Below the pieces are notes generated by a model. The model was not told the DNA's origin and did not search any database. It saw only the letters and a program-made list of their open reading frames with translations. Shown in pieces: positions 1 to 8,564 of a DNA stretch of 64,000 nt (position 1 is its first letter; each line of letters begins with the position of its first letter). The DNA is taken from contig NZ_RBXO01000001.1 in assembly GCF_003634935.1 (NCBI RefSeq), forward strand, positions 5,295,501 through 5,359,500, given 5' to 3'. A program made the translations under genes and the position numbers. Source of the DNA: Saccharothrix australiensis. GTDB taxonomy: Bacteria > Actinomycetota > Actinomycetes > Mycobacteriales > Pseudonocardiaceae.

Positions 1-236
1 CCGCCGCGGGCCACTCCGGCGCGGAGACCGAGCTGCTGCAACGACGGCTGTCGGAGGTCCCCGAGCGGTTCGACACCGCCGTCCTGCTGGTGGAGCACGA
101 CATCGAGCTGGTCCGCTCCACGTGCGACTCCGTCGTCGTCCTCGACTTCGGGCGCGTCATCGCCGCCGGCCCACCCGACGAGGTGCTGGCCGACCCGGCG
201 GTGATCGCCGCCTACCTGGGTTCCGCAGCCCACTGA
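1..236 (+). CDS. ABC transporter ATP-binding protein, LivG/LivF-like (3' end only)
   Basis: Only the last 77 codons are inside the window (frame starts at base 3). The visible part holds the switch or H-loop region LLVEHD followed by a typical branched-chain amino acid ABC ending (VVVLDFGRVIAAGPPDEVLA). It would energise import of an amino acid or another small carboxylate together with the binding protein and LivH-like permease just downstream on the same strand. The gap to the binding protein is 28 nt, so one operon is likely. Walker A and the signature motif lie outside the window, so LivG and LivF cannot be separated with certainty; the VEHD ending favours LivG. Confidence 0.85.
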   Translation, partial: AAGHSGAETELLQRRLSEVPERFDTAVLLVEHDIELVRSTCDSVVVLDFGRVIAAGPPDEVLADPAVIAAYLGSAAH

Positions 237-264
237 AACACCCCATCCCCCGAAGGGACGCATT

Positions 265-1431
265 GTGATCAGGAAGCACCTCAGGGCGGGCGCCGCGCTC
301 GCCGCCGCCGCGCTCACGGCCTCCGCCGTCGTGGGCTGCGGCAGCGGCGGCGACGACACCATCAAGATCGGTGCCGTGGCCGGTCTCACCGGCCAGTTCA
401 TCACCGCCGAGGTGGCCAAGACCGCCCAACGCGTGTTCGACGACGCCAACGAGGCGGGCGGCGTCAACGGCAAGAAGATCGAGTACATCGTCAAGGACGA
501 CGCGGGCAACCCGCAGCGCACCGCCCAGGTCGCCCGCGAGCTGGCGGACGCGGGCGTGGTCGCGATGGCGGGCTCCGCCAGCTTCACCGACTGCGACGTC
601 AACGACGCGTTCTACCGGCAGCAGAAGATCAGCTCGGTGATGGCGGTCGCCGCCACCCCGAAGTGCTTCCAGAGCCCCAGCATCGCACCGGTCAACGTCG
701 GGCCGTTCACGCTGATGACCGCCGTGCTGCTGCACGCGACGCAGAAGCTGAACGACAAGAACGTCTGCAACTTCAGCTCCCTGCTGCCCGGCAACGAGGA
801 GGCGGTCAAGGAGGCGCTGGCGCGCTGGGAGCGGCTCAGCGGCCAGAAGCTCAAGGTCAACGACCTGACCGTGCCGCAGAGCGGCGACCTCACGCCGTAC
901 CTGCTCAAGGCCAAGCAGGCGGGCTGCGACGCCATCCTGTTCAACCCGGCCGAGTCGCTGGTCGTGCCGTGGCTACAGGCCGCGAAGACCCAGGGCATGG
1001 ACGACGTGGACTTCCTGCTGCTCGCGCCCGCCTACACCGACAGCGTGGCGAAGGCCGTCGGCGGTCTCGGCCTGAACGTCTACGCGGGCAGCGAGTTCGA
1101 GCCGTTCACCGCGGAGAGCCTGGCCAACAAGGGCTGGCGCGACACCGTGTCCCGCGCGGGCGCGCAGGCCACCGCGTTCTCCCAGGGCGGCTACCTGTCC
1201 GCGAAGTTCCTGGTCGAGGTGCTCAAGACCATCGACGGCGACGTCACCCGCGACTCGGTCAACGCCGCGCTCCGGGACATGACGCCGATCGAGGACCCGA
1301 TGCTGGGCACGCCGTGGGAGTTCGGCCCCGGCCAGACCCACGCGCCGAACCAGGGCTCCAAGATCGTCCGGCTCACCGGCCTGCGGTGGGTCGTGGTCGA
1401 CGACACCTTCGTCACCGTGCCCGACGCCTGA
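265..1431 (+). CDS. Branched-chain amino acid-type ABC transporter substrate-binding lipoprotein (LivJ/LivK-like)
   Basis: The 388-residue product starts with a lipoprotein signal: basic n-region MIRKHLR, Ala-rich core and lipobox AVVGC with the acylated Cys near residue 25. After a short GSGGDD linker the type I periplasmic-binding fold begins (IKIGAVAGLTGQF), as in Leu/Ile/Val-binding proteins. The GTG start at 265 is preceded by AAGGGA. The protein would be anchored outside the membrane and deliver ligand to the permease encoded 12 nt downstream. The ligand cannot be read from the sequence. The neighbouring dehydrogenases and amidase-like genes make a small amide, amine or carboxylate plausible (inference). 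Confidence 0.9.
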   Translation: MIRKHLRAGAALAAAALTASAVVGCGSGGDDTIKIGAVAGLTGQFITAEVAKTAQRVFDDANEAGGVNGKKIEYIVKDDAGNPQRTAQVARELADAGVVAMAGSASFTDCDVNDAFYRQQKISSVMAVAATPKCFQSPSIAPVNVGPFTLMTAVLLHATQKLNDKNVCNFSSLLPGNEEAVKEALARWERLSGQKLKVNDLTVPQSGDLTPYLLKAKQAGCDAILFNPAESLVVPWLQAAKTQGMDDVDFLLLAPAYTDSVAKAVGGLGLNVYAGSEFEPFTAESLANKGWRDTVSRAGAQATAFSQGGYLSAKFLVEVLKTIDGDVTRDSVNAALRDMTPIEDPMLGTPWEFGPGQTHAPNQGSKIVRLTGLRWVVVDDTFVTVPDA

Positions 1432-1443
1432 CCGGAGGCCGCT

Positions 1444-2310
1444 GTGCTGCAACTGTCCGCGGCCATCGCGGGACTGGTCACCGGCGGGGCCTACGCCCTG
1501 ATGGGGCTGTCCACCCTGCTCACCTACCGGCTCGTCGCGGTCGTCAACTTCGCGCAGGCCGCCGTCGGCGCGTTCGGCGCGTTCGCGATGGTCGTGCTGC
1601 ACGACGCGGGCCTGCCGCTGTTCCCGGCCGTCCTGTGCGGCCTGGTCGTGGGCGCCGGGGTGCACATGGGGCTCGGTGCGGTGATGGTGCGCTGGTTCGC
1701 GGAGGCGAGCGAGGGCGTGAAGGCCGCGGTGACCATCGCGGCCTTCACCGGGCTCGTCGCCGTGGGGTTGCGGCTGTTCGGGGCACAGCACCCGCACCGG
1801 TTCCCCAGCCCGTTCGACAGCCCGGCCGTCACGGTGGGCGGCGTCGTGGTGACCTGGACCGCGGTGGTCACGATGGCCCTCGCGGTGCTGTTCGCGGTGT
1901 TGCCCACCATGCTGCTCAAGCGGACCCGCGTCGGCCTGCTGCTGCGTGCGCTGGCGGAGCGGCCGACCACCGCCGAGCTGATCGGCGTGCGGGTGCCGCG
2001 ACTGTCGCTGGTCGTGTGGGGCACGGCCGGCGCGGCCAGCGCCCTGGCGATCATGATCGTCGCGCCGCAGCTGGCCGGCGACTTCGGCTCGCAGGCCCTG
2101 CTGATCACGCCGGCGCTGGCCGCCGCGCTGGTCGGCGGGTTCCGCAGCTTCGCCTGGACGTTCGTCGGCGGTGTCGCCCTCGGGGTGCTCCAGGGGCTCG
2201 CCAGCACCGTCGTCGCGCTCCAGCAGTACCGCGGTGTCCTGCCGTTCCTGGTGATCCTCGTCGTCCTGCTGTGGACGCGCCGCCGGGACCGCTGGGACTC
2301 GATGGCCTGA
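1444..2310 (+). CDS. Branched-chain amino acid-type ABC transporter permease (LivH-like)
   Basis: A 288-residue, strongly hydrophobic protein with about eight predicted membrane segments and the LivH-type opening GLVTGGAYALMGLS. The GTG start lies 12 nt after the binding-protein stop with GGAGG in front, so it is translated from the same message. It forms the membrane channel with a LivM partner; LivM and the remaining ATPase are presumably upstream of the window. The gene ends shortly before a low-complexity stretch (2329-2628). Confidence 0.88.
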   Translation: MLQLSAAIAGLVTGGAYALMGLSTLLTYRLVAVVNFAQAAVGAFGAFAMVVLHDAGLPLFPAVLCGLVVGAGVHMGLGAVMVRWFAEASEGVKAAVTIAAFTGLVAVGLRLFGAQHPHRFPSPFDSPAVTVGGVVVTWTAVVTMALAVLFAVLPTMLLKRTRVGLLLRALAERPTTAELIGVRVPRLSLVVWGTAGAASALAIMIVAPQLAGDFGSQALLITPALAAALVGGFRSFAWTFVGGVALGVLQGLASTVVALQQYRGVLPFLVILVVLLWTRRRDRWDSMA

Positions 2311-2328
2311 TCGGATATCGCAAAGGGG

Positions 2329-2628
2329 ATGCCCACCATGTGCCACGCTCGGGACTCGCGCCCGCCGGCGCCGTCGGCCACCACCGGCGGAGCCGCCGGA
2401 GGGGTCGCGCCGAGGCCGACCCGCTCCTCCGGGCCCCGTACCCACCGGACGGGGTGCCGGGCCCACCCGGCCGGCCGCTCCGGGTCGTGCGCCGACCCGG
2501 CCCGCCCGACCCGGTCCCGCACCCGCCCGACCGGCCCGACCGGGCTCCGCGCCCACTCGACCGGCTCCACCGGGCTCCGCGCCAACCCGGCCGACGTCGA
2601 CGCCGGCCTGCACGACCGGGGGGCGTAG
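2329..2628 (+). CDS. Low-complexity Pro/Arg/Thr-rich open frame, doubtful gene
   Basis: The 99-codon frame is made of degenerate repeats of CCGACC/CCCGGCC type and encodes Pro, Arg, Thr, Ser and Gly almost exclusively. An AAAGGGG sequence stands before the two ATG codons at 2329 and 2338, and the TAG stop abuts the next ATG at 2629 with no gap, which favours translation. The repeat composition and absence of any recognisable fold favour an expanded spacer between livH and the dehydrogenase. I do not recognise a family. It may simply couple translation into the dehydrogenase gene. Confidence 0.3.
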   Translation: MPTMCHARDSRPPAPSATTGGAAGGVAPRPTRSSGPRTHRTGCRAHPAGRSGSCADPARPTRSRTRPTGPTGLRAHSTGSTGLRANPADVDAGLHDRGA

Positions 2629-3771
2629 ATGCGCCCCACCGTGCCGCGCCCCACCGCGACGCACCCCGCCGTGACCCGCGCGGCGGTGCTGCGGGACTTC
2701 AACGCGCCGCTGGAGCTGACCGAGGTGCCGCTGCCGCGCGAGCTGCCGCCCGGCTCGGCGATCGTGCGGATCACCAGCACGACGCTGTGCGGCACCGACG
2801 CGCACCTGTGGCGGGGCGTGCTGCCGTTCGTCCGGACCCCGATCATCCTCGGCCACGAGATGGCGGGCGAGGTGGTGGCGCTGGGCGCGCTCTCCGGGCG
2901 GGACGCGTTCGGCAAGCCGGTGGAGATCGGCAGCCGCGTCGTGTGGTCGGAGTCGGTGTGCGGGCACTGCCAGGGCTGCACGGTGCTCCGCGAGCCCGTG
3001 CTGTGCGACCACCGGGGCTACGGGTTCGGCCAGCGGGCCGACCGCTGGCCCTTCGCCATCGGCGGCCTGTCCGAGTACGCCTACCTGCCGCCGGGCGCGG
3101 ACCGCATCGTGCTGGACCCCGAGATGCCGGACACGTGGGCGGCGGCGGCCGGCTGCGCGGTGAAGACCGTGGTGCGGGCGTTCGCCAACGCGGGCGGCGT
3201 CGAGCCGGGCTCCACGGTGGCCGTGCAGGGCTCCGGGCCGCTGGGCCTGGTGGCCACCGCGATGGCGCGCGCGGCGGGCGCGGGCCGGGTGATCACCCTG
3301 GGCGGTCCGCCGAACCGGCTCGCGCTGGCCGCGAAGTACGGCGCGGACGCGACGATCGACGTCACCGACGTGACCGACCCGGACGAGCGGGTCGCGCAGG
3401 TCGAGGAGTTGACCGGCGCGCGCGGCGCGGACCTGGTGCTGGACTTCGCGGGCGCCCCGACGGCGAACCGCGAGGGTGTGTTGATGTGCGGCAAGCGCGG
3501 CACGCACGTCGTGGTGGGGCTGGCCGGTCCGCAGGCCGCGCCGGTCCCGATGGACGTCGTGATGGGCCGCGAGATCACCGTCGTCGGGTCGCTCAACGGC
3601 GACGTGGGCGACCTGGCGCGGGCACTGCGCTTCCTGTCGGCGTTCGCCGGCCGTTTCGAATGGGACGCCCTGTTCTCACCGCCCGTGGGGCTGGCGGGCG
3701 CGGAGCAGGCGATCCGTGACATGGCGTCGATGGCCGCCGTCAAGGCGGTCGTCGACCCCGGACTTGACTAG
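2629..3771 (+). CDS. Zinc-dependent medium-chain alcohol dehydrogenase
   Basis: A 380-residue MDR-family enzyme. The catalytic zinc region shows CGTDAHLW and the GHE motif ILGHEMAGEVVALG. The structural zinc lobe is CGHCQGCTVLREPVLC. A Rossmann nucleotide-binding motif, VQGSGPLGLVATAMARAAG, occurs in the second half. It should oxidise an alcohol with NAD(P)+; substrate unknown. It follows the ABC importer on the same strand and precedes an SDR and an amidase-like gene, suggesting a dedicated catabolic pathway. The start has no strong ribosome site of its own and directly abuts the preceding low-complexity frame. Confidence 0.9.
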   Translation: MRPTVPRPTATHPAVTRAAVLRDFNAPLELTEVPLPRELPPGSAIVRITSTTLCGTDAHLWRGVLPFVRTPIILGHEMAGEVVALGALSGRDAFGKPVEIGSRVVWSESVCGHCQGCTVLREPVLCDHRGYGFGQRADRWPFAIGGLSEYAYLPPGADRIVLDPEMPDTWAAAAGCAVKTVVRAFANAGGVEPGSTVAVQGSGPLGLVATAMARAAGAGRVITLGGPPNRLALAAKYGADATIDVTDVTDPDERVAQVEELTGARGADLVLDFAGAPTANREGVLMCGKRGTHVVVGLAGPQAAPVPMDVVMGREITVVGSLNGDVGDLARALRFLSAFAGRFEWDALFSPPVGLAGAEQAIRDMASMAAVKAVVDPGLD

Positions 3772-3782
3772 GAGAACACCCG

Positions 3783-4274
3783 ATGACCGACCCCACTCCG
3801 CTGGTGGCCGTCACGACCGGATTCGAGGCCACCGAGCAGTTACCGACCGCCGACGGCGGGCTCGGCGTGTTCGCGGCGCTGGGCCTCGGCCCGGCGACCG
3901 TGCTGGAGCTCGCCGAGCGCGCGGAGCTGCCGGAGCGCTCCGCCCGCGTCCTCGCCGACGCGTTGGTGGGCCTGGGGCTGCTGGAGCACGTCGACGGCAG
4001 GTACCGCAACACACCGGTGTCGGAGGCGTGCCTCGCCCGGCCCGTCCCGCGCACCTGCCGGACGCCGTCCGATGCGCCGGACCACCCGCGCCGCGCGGAC
4101 GCCGCCCGGCGCGGGCCGACCGTGCCGGACGGGTCCCGCGCGACCGGTGGCCGTGACCGGGCGGCGGGCGGGCAGCCCGCGCGGGCCCTCCCGCCGACCG
4201 GCGCCGGCCTGCCGTGCCCGGCGGCCGGACCGCTCGCCGGCGGGCCGCGCCTCGTGATCGCGGAGGCCGTGTGA
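3783..4274 (+). pseudogene. Decayed plant-type O-methyltransferase (dimerisation domain remnant)
   Basis: The 163-codon frame begins with a good AGGAG site. Residues about 28-85 resemble the winged-helix dimerisation domain of class I O-methyltransferases (VFAALGLGPATVLELAERAE, then ALVGLGLLEHVDGRYR). From about residue 90 the sequence becomes low-complexity Pro/Arg/Ala/Gly and there is no SAM-binding motif. The last residues, GGPRLVIAEAV, look like the family's late strand (usually GGRLLIAEAV), as if the catalytic core had been deleted and replaced by junk. The stop overlaps the next start (TGATG), so the frame is still translationally coupled to the SDR. Confidence 0.6.
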
Positions 4275-5002
4275 TGGTGGCGCTGGTTACCGGAGGGGCG
4301 GGTGGCATCGGCGGCGCGATCGCCGTGGCGCTGGCCGGGCGCGGCCACCGGGTCGCGATCGCGGACGTGGACCCGGTCGGCCTGGCGCGCAACGCCGAGG
4401 AGTTCGGCGGGCTCGCCGTGCACATGGACGTGCGCGACCCGGAGTCGGTGCGCACGGGCGTGGCCAAGGCGATCGCCGAGCTGGGCCCGCTCGACGTGCT
4501 CGTGCACGCGGCGGGCGTGGTCGGCGGCGCGGCGCCGCTGATGTCGCTGCCGGTGGAGGCGATGGACGCGGTGCTCGCGGTGAACGTGCGCGGCACGTTC
4601 CTGGTCACCCAGGCCGTCGGCGAGGCGATGGTCGCCGCCCGGCGCGGCGGCTCGATCGTGCACATCAGCTCGGCGGGCTCGTTGCAGCCGACCGTCGGCC
4701 TCGGGCACTACGAGGCGACCAAGGCGGCCATGAACGCGCTGACCCGCTCGGCGGCGCTGGAACTGGCACCGCACGGCATCCGCGTCAACGCGGTCGCGCC
4801 CGGCCCGGTGGAAACGCCGCTGACGGCCTCCGCGATGGCCGACCCGGCCGCCCGCGCGCCCTGGGTCGAGCGCATCCCGCTCGGCCGGCTGGCCAACACC
4901 GACGACCTGGTGCCGACCGTGCTGCTGCTGGCGTCGCTGGAGGCGCGGCACATCACCGGGACCGTGCTGCCCATCGACGGCGGTCAGCTGCTGAGAGGAT
5001 GA
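4274..5002 (+). CDS. SDR-family NAD(P)-dependent oxidoreductase (FabG-like)
   Basis: A 242-residue classical short-chain dehydrogenase. It has the cofactor motif TGGAGGIGG near the N-terminus, HAAGVVGG at the NNAG position, and the catalytic Ser (ISSAGS) with YEATK. The ATG at 4274 overlaps the preceding stop by one base; the start is fixed because the Rossmann motif begins five residues later. The gene ends one base before the dimethylformamidase-like gene. It probably oxidises a hydroxyl or reduces a carbonyl in the same pathway; the substrate is not identifiable. Confidence 0.9.
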   Translation: MVALVTGGAGGIGGAIAVALAGRGHRVAIADVDPVGLARNAEEFGGLAVHMDVRDPESVRTGVAKAIAELGPLDVLVHAAGVVGGAAPLMSLPVEAMDAVLAVNVRGTFLVTQAVGEAMVAARRGGSIVHISSAGSLQPTVGLGHYEATKAAMNALTRSAALELAPHGIRVNAVAPGPVETPLTASAMADPAARAPWVERIPLGRLANTDDLVPTVLLLASLEARHITGTVLPIDGGQLLRG

Positions 5003-5003
5003 G

Positions 5004-7067
5004 ATGGCGCCCGTCGACCACACCCGCGCACCCGTCGTGGGCTACACCGACCGGCTCACCGCCCGGCCCGGCGAGCGGATCTCCGTGCACGCCGGCGCGT
5101 CCACCCCGGACGCGCGGGTGCGGCTGCTGCGCGTCGACCACGACGGGACCGCGCCCGTGCGCACCCCGGTCGACGTCGCCCTGCCGGACCGGGTCCGCGT
5201 GCCGCACCAGGAGTTCCGGCGCGGCTCGTACGGGCTGGTGCCGCGACCGCCGGTGCTGGGCGAGGCGGTGTCGTTCGCGGTGTGGGTGTGGCCGACGGCG
5301 CTGCCCGCCGCGCCGGCCGGGTTGGTCAGCCAGGGCGACGCGACGTGCGGTCCGCACGCGGAGCTGGTGCTGCGGCCCGACGGCGCGCCGGAGTTCGCCG
5401 CGCGCACCGCGCACGGGTGCGTCCGGGTGGCCGGCCCGCGGCTGCGACTGCGGCGCTGGTACTTCGTGGTCGGCGGGTACAGCCCGGAGTGCGGTGCGCG
5501 ACTGGAGGTCCGGGCGCGCGACCGCCTCGCCGACGAGGCCGACGTCGTCACCACCGCGCCACCGGCGGGGCGGCTGGTCACCGGCGGCGCGCCGATGCTG
5601 TTCGCCGCGCGCCGGGTCGGCGGCGAGGTGGGCGGGCACTTCGACGGCAAGCTGGACGGGCCCACGGTGTTCACCGAGCTGCGCACGCAGCTGGACTGGC
5701 TGGTCGCCGACACGCGGTCCGCCTGGCACCTGGGCGCGCGGGCGCACTGGGAGCTGTCGCACGACATCGGCGGCGACGCCCTGCTGGAGCTGGTCGACGG
5801 GCGGCACGGCACGCTGCACAACCACCCGCTGCGCGGCGTCACCGGGCACGACTGGACCGGCGACGTGCCGGACCACCGGTTCGCCGACCGGGGCTACGCG
5901 GCCGTGCACTTCCACTCCGACGACCTCGCCGACTGCGGCTGGCCGCCGGTGCTGGAGGTCGCGCTGCCCGAGGACCTGCCCAGCGGTTGCTACGCGGTGG
6001 AGCTGCGCACCGCGGAGGGCGTGGACCGGCTGCCGTTCTTCGTGCGACCGCGTGCGCCGTCGGCCCGGCTGGCGTTCCTGGTCCCGACGCTGAGCTACCT
6101 GGTCCACGCGCTCGAACACGTGCGCCTGCCGCACCGGCCGGAGGACCCGGCGGAGGTCGCCGCGCCGTTCGCCCGCGACAACCTGCTGCACAGCCCGTGC
6201 GACCGGCACACCGACGGCAGCGGCGTGGCCACCGCGTCGCTGCGCCGCCCGCTGCTGGGCCTGCGGGACGACCACGTGCTCCGCCACACCGGCGCGCCGC
6301 ACCAGTACAGCGCGGACCTCCACCTCGTGGGCTGGTTGCGGCGGCAGGGCTTCGCGTTCGACGTGGTCACCGACCACGACCTGCACGCCGACGGCCTCGC
6401 CGCGCTGGAGGGCTACCGGGCCGTCGTGACGGGCAGCCGCCCCGAGTGCTGGACGGGCGCGATGCTCGACGCCGCCACCGCGTACCTGCACGGCGGCGGC
6501 AGGCTCGGCCACCTCGGCGGCAACGGGGGGTACTGGGTCACCGCCGTGCACCCCCGGCAGCCGCACCTGGTCGAGCTGCGGCGCGGCGGTCCGGGCGCGT
6601 GGCCGTGGGAGGCCGAGCCGGGCGAGCTGGTGCTGGCGGCCACCGGCGAACCGGGCGGCCGGTGGCAGGACCGCGGTCGCCCGCCGCACCGGCTGTTCGG
6701 CGTCGGCACGACCGCGGCCCGCCGCCCGCACGAGGTGGTCGGCGGCCACCCGGTGCCCGATGGCATCCCGCGCACCCGGCCGCTGGGCGACTTCGGCGCG
6801 GGACTCGACGGCGCGGTGCTCGGCGGCGCGGGACTCGACGGCGCGGCGCTCGGCGACGCGGCCTCGTCGGCGACCGACGCCGCCGACCCGACGCTGTTCG
6901 CCACCGTCGGCGGTGGCGCGGTGTTCGCGACCGGCTCCACCGGGTGGTGCGGCGCGCTGTCGCACGACGAGGACGACAACGACGTCTCGCGCCTGACCGC
7001 CGCCGTCCTGCGGTGGTTCGGCGTGGGACCGGACACGGAGGACACCCCCGATGCCGCTGCACCCTGA
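5004..7067 (+). CDS. N,N-dimethylformamidase large-subunit-like protein
   Basis: The 687-residue protein resembles the large (beta) subunit of N,N-dimethylformamidase: a beta-rich N-terminal part with a LamG/concanavalin-like insertion, then the family's C-terminal domain (HQYSADLHLVGWL, GGGRLGHLGGNGGYWVT, TGEPGGRWQDRGRPPH). In characterised enzymes a mononuclear iron is held by two Tyr and one Glu. The usual PEYW-type motif reads RPECW here (Cys at about residue 482), so one possible iron ligand may be changed. No small-subunit gene is visible. A 30-bp duplication (about 6796-6860) adds a GAGLDGA repeat near the C-terminus. The function could be hydrolysis of another amide, or a non-catalytic role. 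Confidence 0.75.
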   Translation: MAPVDHTRAPVVGYTDRLTARPGERISVHAGASTPDARVRLLRVDHDGTAPVRTPVDVALPDRVRVPHQEFRRGSYGLVPRPPVLGEAVSFAVWVWPTALPAAPAGLVSQGDATCGPHAELVLRPDGAPEFAARTAHGCVRVAGPRLRLRRWYFVVGGYSPECGARLEVRARDRLADEADVVTTAPPAGRLVTGGAPMLFAARRVGGEVGGHFDGKLDGPTVFTELRTQLDWLVADTRSAWHLGARAHWELSHDIGGDALLELVDGRHGTLHNHPLRGVTGHDWTGDVPDHRFADRGYAAVHFHSDDLADCGWPPVLEVALPEDLPSGCYAVELRTAEGVDRLPFFVRPRAPSARLAFLVPTLSYLVHALEHVRLPHRPEDPAEVAAPFARDNLLHSPCDRHTDGSGVATASLRRPLLGLRDDHVLRHTGAPHQYSADLHLVGWLRRQGFAFDVVTDHDLHADGLAALEGYRAVVTGSRPECWTGAMLDAATAYLHGGGRLGHLGGNGGYWVTAVHPRQPHLVELRRGGPGAWPWEAEPGELVLAATGEPGGRWQDRGRPPHRLFGVGTTAARRPHEVVGGHPVPDGIPRTRPLGDFGAGLDGAVLGGAGLDGAALGDAASSATDAADPTLFATVGGGAVFATGSTGWCGALSHDEDDNDVSRLTAAVLRWFGVGPDTEDTPDAAAP

Positions 7068-7998
7068 AGCCAAGGCGGTGATCGACGCCAGCGACGCCCG
7101 CGGCGGGCTGGTGCCGTTCGGCGAGGACTCGCCCGCCCGGATGCGCGCCGCGTTCGCCGAGTCGTGGCAACCGTCGCCGCACCCCGAACCGGTCGACTCG
7201 GTCGTCGACCGCACCATCCCCGGACCGGCGGGCGAGATCCCGGTGCGGATCTACACCCCGCACGGCGACGGCCCGTTCCCCGCGCTGGTGTGGTACCACG
7301 GCGGCGGCTGGGTGATCGGGTCGTTGGACGAGAACGACACCACCTGCCGGGCGCTGTGCAACGCGGTCGGCACGATCGTGGTGTCGGTGGACTACCGGCT
7401 CGCGCCCGAGCACCGCTACCCGGCCGCCGCCGAGGACGCCTACGCCGCCCTCACGTGGGTCGCGTCGCACGGCGGGGAGATCGGCGCGGACGGCCGGATC
7501 GCGGTCGGGGGCGAGACCGCGGGCGGCAACCTGGCCGCCGTGGTCTCGCTGATGGCCCGCGACCACGACGGCCCGCCGATCTCGCTGCAACTGCTGGCGA
7601 CGCCGGTGACCGCGCCGCCGAGCGACCGCCCGTCCTACGTGGACTACGGCCGCGGCCACTTCCTGGACCGCGCGAGCATGGAGTGGTTCTTCGAGCAGTA
7701 CCCGCGCGACCCGTCGGACCTGGACGACCCCTACCTCGCGCCGCTGGCGGCGTCCCACCTCGGCGGGCTGCCGCCCGCGCTGGTGCTCACCGCCGAGTTC
7801 GACCCGCTGCGCGACGAGGGCGAGGAGTACGCGCACCGGCTGCTGGACGCGGGCGTGCCGGTGACGCTGCTCCGCTACGAGGGCCAGATCAACGGGTTCT
7901 TCGCGCTGCTGGTCGACCGGCTCAGCATCTCGGCGGAGGCCCACGCGCGGGCGGCGGCGGCCCTGCGGGCGGCGTTCGCGCAGGAGGCGATCCGGTGA
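7051..7998 (+). CDS. HSL-family alpha/beta hydrolase fold protein, catalytic triad lost
   Basis: A 315-residue protein with the hormone-sensitive-lipase fold: oxyanion motif HGGGWVIGS, then VSVDYRLAPEHRYPAAAEDA. The nucleophile elbow, normally GDSAGG, reads GGETAGGN (Thr at residue 156). The usual HGFF histidine is Asn (INGFF, residue 281). The acidic residue is kept (EFDPLRDEG, Asp 251). With Ser and His both replaced, it is unlikely to be an ordinary esterase and may be a binding protein. ATG 7051 lies inside the end of the previous gene (17-nt overlap) after GGAGG, so the two are co-translated. Confidence 0.85.
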   Translation: MPLHPEAKAVIDASDARGGLVPFGEDSPARMRAAFAESWQPSPHPEPVDSVVDRTIPGPAGEIPVRIYTPHGDGPFPALVWYHGGGWVIGSLDENDTTCRALCNAVGTIVVSVDYRLAPEHRYPAAAEDAYAALTWVASHGGEIGADGRIAVGGETAGGNLAAVVSLMARDHDGPPISLQLLATPVTAPPSDRPSYVDYGRGHFLDRASMEWFFEQYPRDPSDLDDPYLAPLAASHLGGLPPALVLTAEFDPLRDEGEEYAHRLLDAGVPVTLLRYEGQINGFFALLVDRLSISAEAHARAAAALRAAFAQEAIR

Positions 7999-8564
7999 CC
8001 TGCCGCCGGGCGCCGATGCGCTGACACCGAACCGGAGCCTGCGGTCGCGGTCGCGGCACTGCCGGACGCCACGGCACCGGACGCGACAGCACCGGACGCG
8101 ACAGCACCGGACGCGGCGGCACCGGACGCGGCGATGCCCGGCGCGGCGGGATCGAGCGTGGCGGCTCGGGAAGGTCGCGGGACCAGGCGCGACGCCGCCC
8201 GGAACGGCGGGGCCGGGCGCGGCGGCTCGGGGCGCGGCGATTCCAGGCGTGGCGTGATGGTGGTTCGAAGGGTGCGCGGGTAGCGCGATCCCGAACGGGC
8301 GCACGCGTTCCGGGTGCGAACGGGTGAGATCGGGATCACCGGCCGGGCCGTCGGACGCGAAGCCGCCGGACCCCGGCCGCCGGCAGGTGTCCGCCGGCCG
8401 CCGGTCCGAGCCTGCGGCCGGCCCGCGGACCGGTGGGAGCCCCGCCGATTGGCGACCGCGGCACACGCCTTGACCGGCGGCGCACCCCGGTGTTGGCGGC
8501 GGATTTCCTCTATTGCCCGCGTCACGTCACACGCCGTAGGTTGTGCGCCTACCTAGGAGGCGCG
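7999..8564 (+). other. 566-bp spacer with a 15-bp tandem repeat
   Basis: No convincing gene on either strand. Positions 8073-8147 hold five consecutive 15-bp units of the type RGCACCGGACGCGRC, followed by degenerate CGGGCGCGGCGGCTCGG-like sequence. The last 60 bases, less GC-rich and ending in TAGGAGG before the LuxR-type gene at 8565, should contain that gene's promoter, but I cannot assign -35 and -10 boxes. Confidence 0.6.
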
